From Lachnospiraceae bacterium (GTDB lineage Bacteria; Bacillota; Clostridia; Lachnospirales; Lachnospiraceae), in the NCBI GenBank assembly GCA_014804445.1, contig JAAUZU010000004.1, positions 1-53,179 of the forward strand: a stretch of DNA of 53,179 nt. Reading direction: 5' to 3'. This document shows, in pieces, positions 1-7,322 of the stretch; positions within the stretch are counted from its first letter, which is position 1; every line of letters starts with the position of its first letter. The notes beneath the pieces were generated by a model, which saw only the letters and a list, made by a program, of their open reading frames with translations, was not told the origin of the DNA and searched no databases. The position numbers and the translations under genes were made by a program.

Positions 1-309
1 CAGGCATGTCTGTTTCACCAGTTTATGACTAAGCGCCTCTTCCGGCGTTATCTTATGTTTTACGGCATACCTGTCCACGTAGTCCTTAAATCTGTCGTTA
101 TGTGGATAAACTGCTTTTGTCAGCGCGTCATACATCTGGCGTATCTGTGCAGGATAAAAACCGGTTTTCTCATACTGTGCCAAACGCCTTATCGGCTCCC
201 CGTCACCAAGGTCACTTAATCGCCATATGAGATGCCCGCAGTCCTCACACTCATACGGCTGCTTCAGCACCGCTACATCATACTCAGTTATTTCTGTCAG
301 TCTGTTCAT
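1..309 (-). CDS. Hypothetical element protein with a CxxC zinc-knuckle-like motif (partial)
   Basis: The frame opens with ATG at 309 after a GGAAGGAG ribosome site and stays open for 103 codons to the window edge, so its C-terminus is missing. A single Cys-Glu-Asp-Cys-Gly motif lies near residues 22-26, and the rest is charged and probably soluble. I do not recognise the family. It is the last visible gene of the leftward early operon, 28 bp beyond the small XRE gene. A role in DNA binding is only suggested by the Cys pair. Confidence 0.6.
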   Translation of the reverse strand, partial: MNRLTEITEYDVAVLKQPYECEDCGHLIWRLSDLGDGEPIRRLAQYEKTGFYPAQIRQMYDALTKAVYPHNDRFKDYVDRYAVKHKITPEEALSHKLVKQTCL

Positions 310-337
310 CTGTCTGCTCCTTCCCTTTAAAATCAAC

Positions 338-526
338 TCATGCGCCTATTGTTATACTCATATTTAACGCTTTGAAAACCCTGTCCGCGCTCTCAAGATT
401 CATATGCCGCTTGCCGCTTTCCCAGTATGTGACTGCCCTGTCCGTGACACCTGCCTTCTCCGCCAGTTCCTTTCTGGATATTCCCTGTCTTTCCCTCTCT
501 TCTTTTAACATTTTTCCGTATTTCAT
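338..526 (-). CDS. Small XRE-family helix-turn-helix protein
   Basis: A 62-residue protein that is essentially one Cro/CI-type HTH: a MLKEERERQGISRKELAEKAG helix pair followed by a VTDRAVTYWESG recognition helix. The start at 526 is chosen because GGAAGGAG sits just upstream; a longer reading would run back into the preceding gene. It lies 20 bp after the PAPS-reductase-like gene. Probably a DNA-binding regulator within the element; its target is unknown. Confidence 0.8.
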   Translation of the reverse strand: MKYGKMLKEERERQGISRKELAEKAGVTDRAVTYWESGKRHMNLESADRVFKALNMSITIGA

Positions 527-546
527 TCCTGCACTCCTTCCTGTTT

Positions 547-1794
547 TTAAATCAAGGGCAGCTCCATCTGTTCTGCCGGAATGTCCTCCCACTCCACACC
601 AATGTAACTGAGTACCCTTCCCCATCCGTATTTTTCCCCGTTACTGTCTGTGCAGCATTCATACATCCAGTAGTGCCACTCCTTTTCATTCCGTTCCCTG
701 AGCCTGTCAAAGCGGTGCGGGCGGCTTTCAAGGTGTATCCCGAACCCGCACATACTGCACCCTGTCCGCTGCGCCCCTGTGGTATACAGGCTTCCGTCCG
801 GCTTTTCCCGGATACTGCCGTATATCGACGGGATTATGCTCTTAACCGGTTTATAAGGGATAATGTTTCCGTCCCTGTCCCGGCTGTACGGCTGGCAGTA
901 ATAAGCAGCCTCGAAAACCTCCACATGTTCCCTGTACCATTTGTCCATTTCCAGTGCCAGGTGCAGCAGGTCGTCCCGCAGGAAAATGGCAAAGGGAGCG
1001 CTGCGCATTACTGTTTTCCCGTAATAATTACAGCCGTGCTCCACCAGTGCCTCCTCCCTCTGACCGCCCTCCGAAGCCATCAGCCCCAGATACGGGAATG
1101 AATTATGCTGCTTTGCCCAGTCGTCGCAGGGCTTTTCCTTCAGCCAGTAGCAGCACTCGTTTGAAACGGGAAAATCCGGATCCGGCTTTCCGTAGCGGGT
1201 TCCTTCGTCCCCGTTCCCGTAACCGCCGAACAGGGTAAGCCATTTCTGCGGCAGTTTCATTCTGCTGTTTTTGGCAAAATGCCCCTGCTCCCCGCACTCC
1301 CCCGTCATGATGGCATGCCTGACGGTGCGGTTTGCCTCCGTCGGGTTCTGCAGCATGTTTATCCGCCCCGCATATTTTTTTGAGATAACGGGAAACCCGC
1401 ACTCCTGCAGCACTGCTGCCTTTGTCCTGTATGGCTTTATGATCTCAATCCCCAGCGCCCTGTGCACATCCTGCACGCTTTTATCTTCCAGTACGGAGAC
1501 AGACACGGCAGGTAACACAATGCCGAGGCACATGAGCCATACATACAGCGTTATGCTGTCAAGGCCGCCAACGGAAACATGGCACCTGCTGCCGCGATTT
1601 TCCATTTCCGCAAGAAATTCCCGCGCCTTCATTTCCTGCCTTTCCAATTTTTCCCCGTATGGGAGCGCCTGCAGGCTGGCAAAGTTTTTCCGCATGTCCC
1701 TTTTCGCTTTCTTCCATGCCTCACGCACTATATCAGGAGCGCCATCTTCAAGCCCTGTCATTTCCTCCTCGTCAAAAAGCGTTATCTGTCTCAT
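547..1794 (-). CDS. Phage PAPS-reductase-like PP-loop protein
   Basis: A 415-residue protein related to phosphoadenosine phosphosulfate reductase-like proteins found in phages. The usual SGGxDS pyrophosphate-binding loop appears here as SVGGLDS near residue 74, so the second loop residue is Val rather than Ser-Gly. Near the C-terminus lie a GCSMCGFGIH cysteine motif and an aromatic HYWMY segment typical of the family. The ATG at 1794 is preferred over a GTG at 1830 because AAAAGGAGG lies 9 bases upstream. The N-terminus reads MRQITLFDEEE, and QITLF resembles a sliding-clamp-binding peptide. The substrate is unknown; members are suspected of sulfur or nucleotide chemistry. Confidence 0.75.
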   Translation of the reverse strand: MRQITLFDEEEMTGLEDGAPDIVREAWKKAKRDMRKNFASLQALPYGEKLERQEMKAREFLAEMENRGSRCHVSVGGLDSITLYVWLMCLGIVLPAVSVSVLEDKSVQDVHRALGIEIIKPYRTKAAVLQECGFPVISKKYAGRINMLQNPTEANRTVRHAIMTGECGEQGHFAKNSRMKLPQKWLTLFGGYGNGDEGTRYGKPDPDFPVSNECCYWLKEKPCDDWAKQHNSFPYLGLMASEGGQREEALVEHGCNYYGKTVMRSAPFAIFLRDDLLHLALEMDKWYREHVEVFEAAYYCQPYSRDRDGNIIPYKPVKSIIPSIYGSIREKPDGSLYTTGAQRTGCSMCGFGIHLESRPHRFDRLRERNEKEWHYWMYECCTDSNGEKYGWGRVLSYIGVEWEDIPAEQMELPLI

Positions 1795-2452
1795 GGCTTT
1801 CTGCCTCCTTTTCTGCTGCCGGCTTTTCACATGGTGCGAATTCTATAACCCACACCCATGGATTTGCGTTCCATCCATACTCCGGCAGTTTTGCTTTGGG
1901 AATTGTGCTGTCCCATATGCCCTTAAAAATATCCCGTGCCTGCCAGTATGCGTTCTCTGGATCGTTAAATGCCTCCGGTCTCAGGACTACTCCCTCGTTT
2001 AAAAAATCATCAAGCGTCATGTCCTGCAACTGTTCTGCCCTTACATCCGTAACTTTAAGCCATATCCGCGCTGCTGCCTTTGGCATGTGGATTGACGGGC
2101 GCCATATCCACTCTGTCTCGTCGTAATCCTCACAAATACGTGTGTCCGCAAAATAGTAGTAATCTGGTTCAACACCGTCTTTGTTTGCATTGCACCATGT
2201 TTCCCTAACATACAGGATATCCCCTGTCCGATATGGCAGCTTTACATAAAAACTGTAAAATGGTCTTTCGTAAAAATGTAACTTTTCACCGTACAAAGTA
2301 TTTTCATACACCCATACCCGTTCCGCTTTTGGCCGCTCATTGGTAAATTTGTTGACCGGAAATTTTATAATACGCCTTGTAGCCTTCTTTCTGTCGTCCA
2401 GTATATCCTGTACCCTGTCCGTGTTAAAAAGTATTGGTAATTCCCTTCCCAT
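1772..2452 (-). CDS. Phage ASCH-domain-like protein
   Basis: A 226-residue protein with ASCH/PUA-fold hallmarks: an N-terminal FNTDRVQDILDDRKKATRR segment, the LYVRETW strand near residue 85 and a closing WVWVIEF strand. ASCH domains are small RNA- or modified-nucleotide-binding folds, and phage copies are common in replication clusters. The start at 2452 has an AAAAGGAG site; the longer reading upstream lacks one. It overlaps the zinc-ribbon gene upstream by 29 bp and the PAPS-like gene downstream by 23 bp, so translation is probably coupled. Confidence 0.75.
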   Translation of the reverse strand: MGRELPILFNTDRVQDILDDRKKATRRIIKFPVNKFTNERPKAERVWVYENTLYGEKLHFYERPFYSFYVKLPYRTGDILYVRETWCNANKDGVEPDYYYFADTRICEDYDETEWIWRPSIHMPKAAARIWLKVTDVRAEQLQDMTLDDFLNEGVVLRPEAFNDPENAYWQARDIFKGIWDSTIPKAKLPEYGWNANPWVWVIEFAPCEKPAAEKEAESHETDNAF

Positions 2453-2657
2453 CTGTGTTCTCCTTTTTTCTAAACCACATATTTCCTGTTGCCGCCACCG
2501 CAATCCGTGTCCGCTCCTGTGGCGTAAGCACTCCATGAGGCAAACTATCCAGAGCCTCCATGGTACCGCATTCATCACAGATAATGGTTTCGTTATCAGT
2601 TCTCGATAATGCTAGGAGCCTTTCAAAACTCCTCCCGCATTTGGGACATATTTTCAT
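2424..2657 (-). CDS. Small phage zinc-ribbon protein
   Basis: A 77-residue protein beginning MKICPKCGRSF and carrying a second pair, ICDECGT, near residue 28. The two CxxC knuckles form a zinc ribbon followed by a basic helix rich in Arg. Similar short proteins are frequent in Firmicutes phage early regions. It overlaps the end of the methyltransferase gene and the start of the ASCH gene, so it belongs to the same operon. The function is unknown; nucleic-acid binding is inferred from the ribbon. Confidence 0.75.
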   Translation of the reverse strand: MKICPKCGRSFERLLALSRTDNETIICDECGTMEALDSLPHGVLTPQERTRIAVAATGNMWFRKKENTDGKGITNTF

Positions 2658-3477
2658 GCTGTACCTCCTCCTCCAAATCTTTAAATGTCATCTGTATTCC
2701 TACTGGTTCAAAATTCATCCACAGCACTTCCTTCTTTTTGCTGCATACCTGCGAATAAGAGGTTGTTTCTTCTCTGCGCCACCCATGCAGCATGTCCCTG
2801 TACAGAGGGCTGTCATACCCGCTTATAAGCAGCGGTCCTTTGTGCATAAGTGCTTTTTCAAGTAGCCGTTCATGGCTCTCTACACTTAACATTTCATGTC
2901 TGTACTGTTTTCCGTGCCGTGTGCCCGTTATATATGGCGGATCCAGATACATCAGGACATTTTCAAAATTAAACCGTTCCATTACCTCCAGTGCCGGCCG
3001 GTTTTCTATCTGCACACCCCGGAGCCGTTCCGCTGCCTGCATAATCTTTTCCGGCAGATGACACCAGTCCTGCGAGGCATAGGAACATTCCCTTCCTTGC
3101 ACATCGTTTTTCCAGCCGACACGCTCGCCCGTGGTCCTGAAGCCATGTCCCATGTTAAGCCTGATGTAAAAATTAACTGCCTGCTGCAGACTGCTTTTCG
3201 GCACCACGGAATATGCTGCTTCATACACCGCCCTCGCATATGGTGTGTAATATATTTCATGTGCCAGTTTTTCGGGGTCGTTTTTTATCCACTCAAACAG
3301 GTTTACCACGTTCCCGTCCAGGTCGTTGACCGTCTCGATGTTGGAGCGGGGCTTATTAAACAAAATAGCACCGCTCCCAAAAAACGGCTCAACATAACTG
3401 TGGTGTTTCGGAAAATGGCTTATAATCCAGTCAGCTATCGACCATTTACTTCCCGGATACTTTAAGACTGCTTTCAT
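2623..3477 (-). CDS. D12-class (Dam-type) DNA N6-adenine methyltransferase
   Basis: A 284-residue methylase transferring a methyl group from S-adenosylmethionine to adenine N6. The motif order is that of the Dam/D12 class: KYPGSK near residue 6, the SAM-binding PFFGSG at 31-36 and the catalytic DPPY at 179-182. The length matches the family. The ATG at 3477 is chosen over the GTG one codon earlier because of the AGGAGAAGG site. No partner nuclease is adjacent, so it is probably an orphan methylase that marks or protects element DNA. It overlaps the preceding gene by 32 bp. Confidence 0.92.
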   Translation of the reverse strand: MKAVLKYPGSKWSIADWIISHFPKHHSYVEPFFGSGAILFNKPRSNIETVNDLDGNVVNLFEWIKNDPEKLAHEIYYTPYARAVYEAAYSVVPKSSLQQAVNFYIRLNMGHGFRTTGERVGWKNDVQGRECSYASQDWCHLPEKIMQAAERLRGVQIENRPALEVMERFNFENVLMYLDPPYITGTRHGKQYRHEMLSVESHERLLEKALMHKGPLLISGYDSPLYRDMLHGWRREETTSYSQVCSKKKEVLWMNFEPVGIQMTFKDLEEEVQHENMSQMREEF

Positions 3478-3754
3478 CACCTTCTCCTACACTTCCATCA
3501 CTTTTTGCCATCTCCTGTCTCCGTAATGCCTGATACTTTTCATTAGCTGCATTCATTACTGTAAGCAGTTCCTTTGTAGGTATCGAAATCTTGATGTTTT
3601 CGATGGGAATATCCACCACTACAATCTGTGCCGTCACACTGGCGCTTATGGTACATTCAACACCTTCCATGTAATTCCGCTTTTTCGCGCAAAATCGCTT
3701 TTTCTCCAAAACCACCCGTGACTGCTTTTTCATTCCATCTGCTCCAAACTGCAT
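3446..3754 (-). CDS. Hypothetical element protein
   Basis: A 102-residue protein of unrecognised family. It has a basic N-terminal third (KKQSRVVLEKKRF), then a beta-rich middle with alternating Val/Ile, and an acidic Ser-rich tail. AGGAGG lies 7 bases before the ATG at 3754. It starts 3 bp after the sliding clamp gene ends and runs into the methyltransferase gene, so it is part of the operon. No catalytic motif is visible. Confidence 0.7.
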   Translation of the reverse strand: MQFGADGMKKQSRVVLEKKRFCAKKRNYMEGVECTISASVTAQIVVVDIPIENIKISIPTKELLTVMNAANEKYQALRRQEMAKSDGSVGEGDESSLKVSGK

Positions 3755-3757
3755 ACC

Positions 3758-4819
3758 CTAATCCTCCTTTAAGTTGACGGGAAGAATCAGCGCTGTCATG
3801 TCACTGTCTTCCGCATTAATAATTGCCGGCATCCTCTTACCCGAAAAATTAATGGCTATGTTGTCACAGTCAAACGCTTTCAGACTGTCCAGAAAAAGCT
3901 TCGGGTTAAACCCTATTTTCAATTTAGTACCAGCCTCTTCCTGTAATGGCACCTCTTCGTGGTAATCAGCAACAGAATTCTTATACATAATCCGGATAGA
4001 TTTTCCATCTATTTCCATCACGATGGGCATCCTGTCTTCTTTTGACCCGCACAATCTTGCCCTGTTTATTGCCTCCATGAGCAGGCACCTGTCCACAACT
4101 GTGTTAATGTCCCCATAACTGAACATTTTCTCGTATTGAAAATATTCACCCTCAATCAGTCTTGTATAAATCTCGTAGTCATCTGTCTGGAACAGGGCAG
4201 CATTCCTGCTGTATGCAATGCGGATTTCTCCTTTTATGTCAAACTGTATGATTTTTTCCACGGCTTCCTTGGGGACAATGAAACTGAATTCTCCCGAAAG
4301 TGGCAGGCAGTCCCATGCTACCCTGTGTCCGTCAAGCCCAACCATATTGAGTTTCCCTTTGGCGCATTTAAAAAACATGCCCTCCATCGTCTTATTGGCT
4401 GCCCCATCCGGCACTGCATAGATGACATGCTGCGCAGCACGTTTTAACCTGTCCGCCATGACAGAAGCGCTGCTGTCTTCTGAAAAGCTATTCATGTCAT
4501 AAGCAAACTGTTCCACCGGATATGTTTTAAAATGGTTATTAATTTTTCCCATTTGTATGGTAATCACATTTTTTTCGCATTGGATCTGTATATCACCGTC
4601 CGGCAGGTTATCTATAAGGTCAAAGGATTTCATGGGAATGATAAAAGATTCCCCCTCCATGCCCTCTAATTTCGCCTTAACGGTCAATTCTGTGTTAGAG
4701 GCGATTAAATAACCGTCTTTCACCAAAATGCCCTGTAACGCGCCATTATCGCTGTTCTTATTGATAATTCCTTTCATCTGCCCGATTTTTTTTGCCAGTT
4801 TACTCTTTTCAATTTTCAT
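3758..4819 (-). CDS. Phage DNA polymerase sliding clamp (beta subunit, DnaN-like)
   Basis: A 353-residue homologue of the DNA polymerase III beta clamp, the ring that tethers polymerases and repair enzymes to DNA. Visible marks are the LDGHRVAW segment near residue 160, corresponding to the bacterial TDGHRLA stretch, and the C-terminal ALILPVNL resembling the clamp LIMPMR tail. The length is close to that of host DnaN (about 370). GGAGG precedes the ATG. A private clamp implies that the element partly rebuilds the host replisome; candidate clamp-binding peptides occur in other proteins of this element. Confidence 0.85.
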   Translation of the reverse strand: MKIEKSKLAKKIGQMKGIINKNSDNGALQGILVKDGYLIASNTELTVKAKLEGMEGESFIIPMKSFDLIDNLPDGDIQIQCEKNVITIQMGKINNHFKTYPVEQFAYDMNSFSEDSSASVMADRLKRAAQHVIYAVPDGAANKTMEGMFFKCAKGKLNMVGLDGHRVAWDCLPLSGEFSFIVPKEAVEKIIQFDIKGEIRIAYSRNAALFQTDDYEIYTRLIEGEYFQYEKMFSYGDINTVVDRCLLMEAINRARLCGSKEDRMPIVMEIDGKSIRIMYKNSVADYHEEVPLQEEAGTKLKIGFNPKLFLDSLKAFDCDNIAINFSGKRMPAIINAEDSDMTALILPVNLKED

Positions 4820-5342
4820 CTTGTACCTCCACTCCTTCCAGAAATAATATTTTGCACATCCTGACCGGCACCCTGTATGGCTCCAGTTCCTCCGCGTTCA
4901 TGTATTTATGTCCAAAATTGGCTTTCATGTTCTTCCAGATATTCCATGGTATCCTATAAAAATGTTCCATTCCCAAGGACACAACCACATAACACTTTGC
5001 CTTCATGTTTTCATATTGATCCAGTATCTCCCACTGCTTCTCTGTAATGGCATCCTGCTTTATCCTGTCTGTGTCTGTATGTTTCGCGTCAAAGATAATG
5101 CAGGAGCCATCACACAGGGCGCCCTTAAAATCCGGCTGTGCCTGTTTCCTGAAGCACGCTATGTACTGTCCTTTGTTCCTGTCCCCGTAAGGCTTCAGGA
5201 CTTTCATTGGCTCAGGTGTTTTTTCAATTACCGCGATATTTAGGGAAAAATAATATGCACATGAATCGGTAAGCCATGTTTCAAACAGTTCGCCAGCTTC
5301 CCTGCTCCTGCGCCCTGTTATCTGTCTGCTGTATGAATTCAT
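4809..5342 (-). CDS. RecU-like Holliday junction resolvase
   Basis: A 177-residue nuclease-fold protein resembling RecU. The core KQAQPDFKGAL followed by CIIFDAKHT, near residues 65-92, fits the PD-(D/E)xK pattern with Asp71 and the D-A-K triad. RecU enzymes cut four-way junctions during recombination and replication restart. GAGGAGG precedes the ATG. It overlaps the SSB gene by 4 bp and the clamp gene by 11 bp, as expected for a recombination/replication block. It is shorter than Bacillus RecU (about 200), as phage versions often are. Confidence 0.78.
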   Translation of the reverse strand: MNSYSRQITGRRSREAGELFETWLTDSCAYYFSLNIAVIEKTPEPMKVLKPYGDRNKGQYIACFRKQAQPDFKGALCDGSCIIFDAKHTDTDRIKQDAITEKQWEILDQYENMKAKCYVVVSLGMEHFYRIPWNIWKNMKANFGHKYMNAEELEPYRVPVRMCKILFLEGVEVQDEN

Positions 5343-5959
5343 TTTTCCTCCTCAATATCTCTTGCAGAAACTTCATAGGCAACGCCTATTTCGGTTTCCC
5401 CTCCAACCTTTTTCTCATATTCGCGGCTCTGCACCCTCCCATGTATCCTTATTTTGGTGCCGACCTCCATGCCAGCTGCATACTTTGCATTTCTGCCCCA
5501 AGCGATACACGGAATGTAATCGCTCTTTCCATTTGCCCTGTTTACGGCAACCAGAATGTCAGCAACTCTCCATCCACAAAGGGTTTTCCTGAACACAGGT
5601 TTCCGGCAGATATATCCTTCCAGATAAATTTCATTCTGGTCTTTCCCTTCATATTCATCCGACACATCGATGTCCATGGCAAATGCATCCAGCTTAAGGT
5701 GCCTCCTGCCGTCAGAATATTGGTTAAATGAGCGGAACTGCCCCTGCAGTTTTACAACTGCGCCCTTGGCAAGCTCATTCAGGTTACATACACGCTCTGA
5801 CACCATGCAAGGAATATAATCAACCTTGCCGCTTTTGCGTTTCACTGCTATCTTGAACGAGTAAAAGCATTCCCTGTGCATCTCATGGCTGAACACTAAG
5901 TCTCCAACAATCACTCCCACCATGACAATCTGGTTGCTTTTTAATGCCTGATTATCCAT
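5339..5959 (-). CDS. Single-stranded DNA-binding protein with two OB-like repeats
   Basis: A 206-residue SSB-like protein. Two similar halves are visible: residues about 10-95 (NQIVMVGVIVGDL ... VDYIPCMV ... VVKLQGQFRS) and about 110-200 (NEIYLEGYICRKP ... SDYIPCIAWG ... KIRIHGRVQSR). Both have the SSB-type pattern of N-x-hydrophobic-G, then DYIPC, then an RGxI-like strand. Standard SSB has one OB fold per chain and an acidic clamp-loader tail; this protein ends DIEEEK. The ATG at 5959 has GGAGG 8 bases upstream and overlaps the previous gene's stop by 8 bp. Confidence 0.8.
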   Translation of the reverse strand: MDNQALKSNQIVMVGVIVGDLVFSHEMHRECFYSFKIAVKRKSGKVDYIPCMVSERVCNLNELAKGAVVKLQGQFRSFNQYSDGRRHLKLDAFAMDIDVSDEYEGKDQNEIYLEGYICRKPVFRKTLCGWRVADILVAVNRANGKSDYIPCIAWGRNAKYAAGMEVGTKIRIHGRVQSREYEKKVGGETEIGVAYEVSARDIEEEK

Positions 5960-6983
5960 TTCTCTTAACCTCCGTATGTTCCAGTTCTGGGATTTCGATA
6001 GAATGCTCATTACAGAATCCCTCAAAACAGCTTTTACACATGTGGCAGAAATTCTTTGCACCTACCTCACGTCTTCTCCTTGCAGACAGCGTTACCATGC
6101 TGCTTTTTTTCCTTTTTGACTCGCATATGCAGCACGTGCCGTAAAGTTTTTCGTCCATCTTCCTGCTTATTTCCCTTCGCAGCAGTTCAGGCGGGAACTC
6201 ACGCCGCATGCCCTTTTCCCCGACGATTGGAAGCAGGCTGTCCTTCATAAATACTGGTATATGGTATTTGTCACAATGTTCCACTATTTTTTCTATCCAC
6301 GCCGCTTCAGGCACTACTCTGCTTTTGCTTCCACCTGTCTCTGCCCCAATGATGACCCACTGCATCATGCAGCATGACATATCCGCCTCAAACAGCCGCA
6401 AATCCTCAAGTAATGGCTCAATGCTCACAAACCTGTGCCTGCTGTCATTTCCGCCCGTCCACCATTCGCTCCGGTTGTTTGTGTATGAGAACCCGTACCA
6501 CATATGGCCTCTATCAGGAAGCAGCCCCGCTTTCTCCAACTGACCGTACCTTTCCGGATTTTTGGTAAGAAACAGATAATTATGCTTCGGGTTATCCACA
6601 CAATAGCCCAGAATCTCCGTAATCCATTCATCCGGTACCCAGCTCCCGAAAATATCCGCCATCGCCCCGACAAATATGTTTCGCCCCATTTTCAGTTCGT
6701 CCATACGGCTCATTCGGTATCTGTGAAATGTCGGTTCAAACCCAAACGGGTATACCAGCATACTTCCTGTTTCATTTTTCATGGGTGCATCCAGTATGTA
6801 TAAATTGCTGGCGCCATCAGGTGATTTTATTGTCCGGTAATTGTCCTTTGCCATCTTGTTCCTGCGTACATCGCCGGAAAACCTGCTTACATTTCTTCTT
6901 GCATAGCAGTATTTGCATCCATGCAGGCAGCCCGTAACCGGATTCCATGTATGGTCACACCACTCTATCTTCGACTGGTTCAT
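5952..6983 (-). CDS. Gp37/Gp68-family protein (DUF5131), radical-SAM-like
   Basis: A 343-residue protein that begins MNQSKIEWCDHTWNPVTGC, the signature of the phage Gp37/Gp68 family. Cys19, Cys23 and Cys26 form a CxxxCxxC iron-sulfur site as in radical SAM enzymes. Conserved blocks include NIFVGAMADIFG, YLFLTKNPERY and QWVIIGAETGG. A four-cysteine zinc site (CCICE ... CHMCKSC) is added near the C-terminus, beyond the core domain. The ATG at 6983 follows GGAGGAGG. The substrate is unknown; these genes travel with phage replication clusters. I infer a nucleic-acid or nucleotide modification role only from the fold. Confidence 0.85.
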   Translation of the reverse strand: MNQSKIEWCDHTWNPVTGCLHGCKYCYARRNVSRFSGDVRRNKMAKDNYRTIKSPDGASNLYILDAPMKNETGSMLVYPFGFEPTFHRYRMSRMDELKMGRNIFVGAMADIFGSWVPDEWITEILGYCVDNPKHNYLFLTKNPERYGQLEKAGLLPDRGHMWYGFSYTNNRSEWWTGGNDSRHRFVSIEPLLEDLRLFEADMSCCMMQWVIIGAETGGSKSRVVPEAAWIEKIVEHCDKYHIPVFMKDSLLPIVGEKGMRREFPPELLRREISRKMDEKLYGTCCICESKRKKSSMVTLSARRRREVGAKNFCHMCKSCFEGFCNEHSIEIPELEHTEVKRNG

Positions 6984-7122
6984 AAGTTCTCGCCTCCTCC
7001 ATTCTTGGTAGCTTGTCCAAGAGGTTACAAGCTTCAATGATTGCTTCATACTCCGAAGCCAGTAAATCATCGTGCCTGTCCTTTAATCCAATAAGCCTTT
7101 CTGTTATCTCTCCAATAGTCAT
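6955..7122 (-). CDS. Hypothetical element protein (55 aa)
   Basis: A 55-residue, mostly helical, acidic protein starting MTIGEITERLIGLKDRHDDL. GGGAGG lies 8 bases before the ATG at 7122. The start overlaps the stop of the preceding 67-aa gene in an ATGA arrangement, and the 3' end overlaps the Gp37/Gp68 start by 29 bp, so it is translationally coupled on both sides. No family recognised. Confidence 0.65.
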   Translation of the reverse strand: MTIGEITERLIGLKDRHDDLLASEYEAIIEACNLLDKLPRMEEARTYEPVEDRVV

Positions 7123-7322
7123 GTCGCATCCTCCCAATATTCCACAAAATATTGCTGTTGTGCATTTTTCTTCTCTTCCTGGCCTTCCACAGCACATCTA
7201 CCTATTCGTACTGCGTAACCGGCTTTTATCAGCATACTTGCCAGCGCCAATCTGTCCTCCTCGTTCCACTGAACCGAACCTTTACGCAGGCTGTAAATGC
7301 GGTTCCTGCTCTTTTCCGCCAT
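7119..7322 (-). CDS. Hypothetical element protein (67 aa)
   Basis: A 67-residue basic protein. The start at 7322 is fixed by AAGGAGG; the start lies inside the 3' end of the PcfJ-like gene (41-bp overlap). The sequence LALASMLIKAGYAVRIGRCAV suggests one helix-strand unit. No known family. The 4-bp overlap with the next gene indicates coupled translation. Confidence 0.65.
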   Translation of the reverse strand: MAEKSRNRIYSLRKGSVQWNEEDRLALASMLIKAGYAVRIGRCAVEGQEEKKNAQQQYFVEYWEDAT

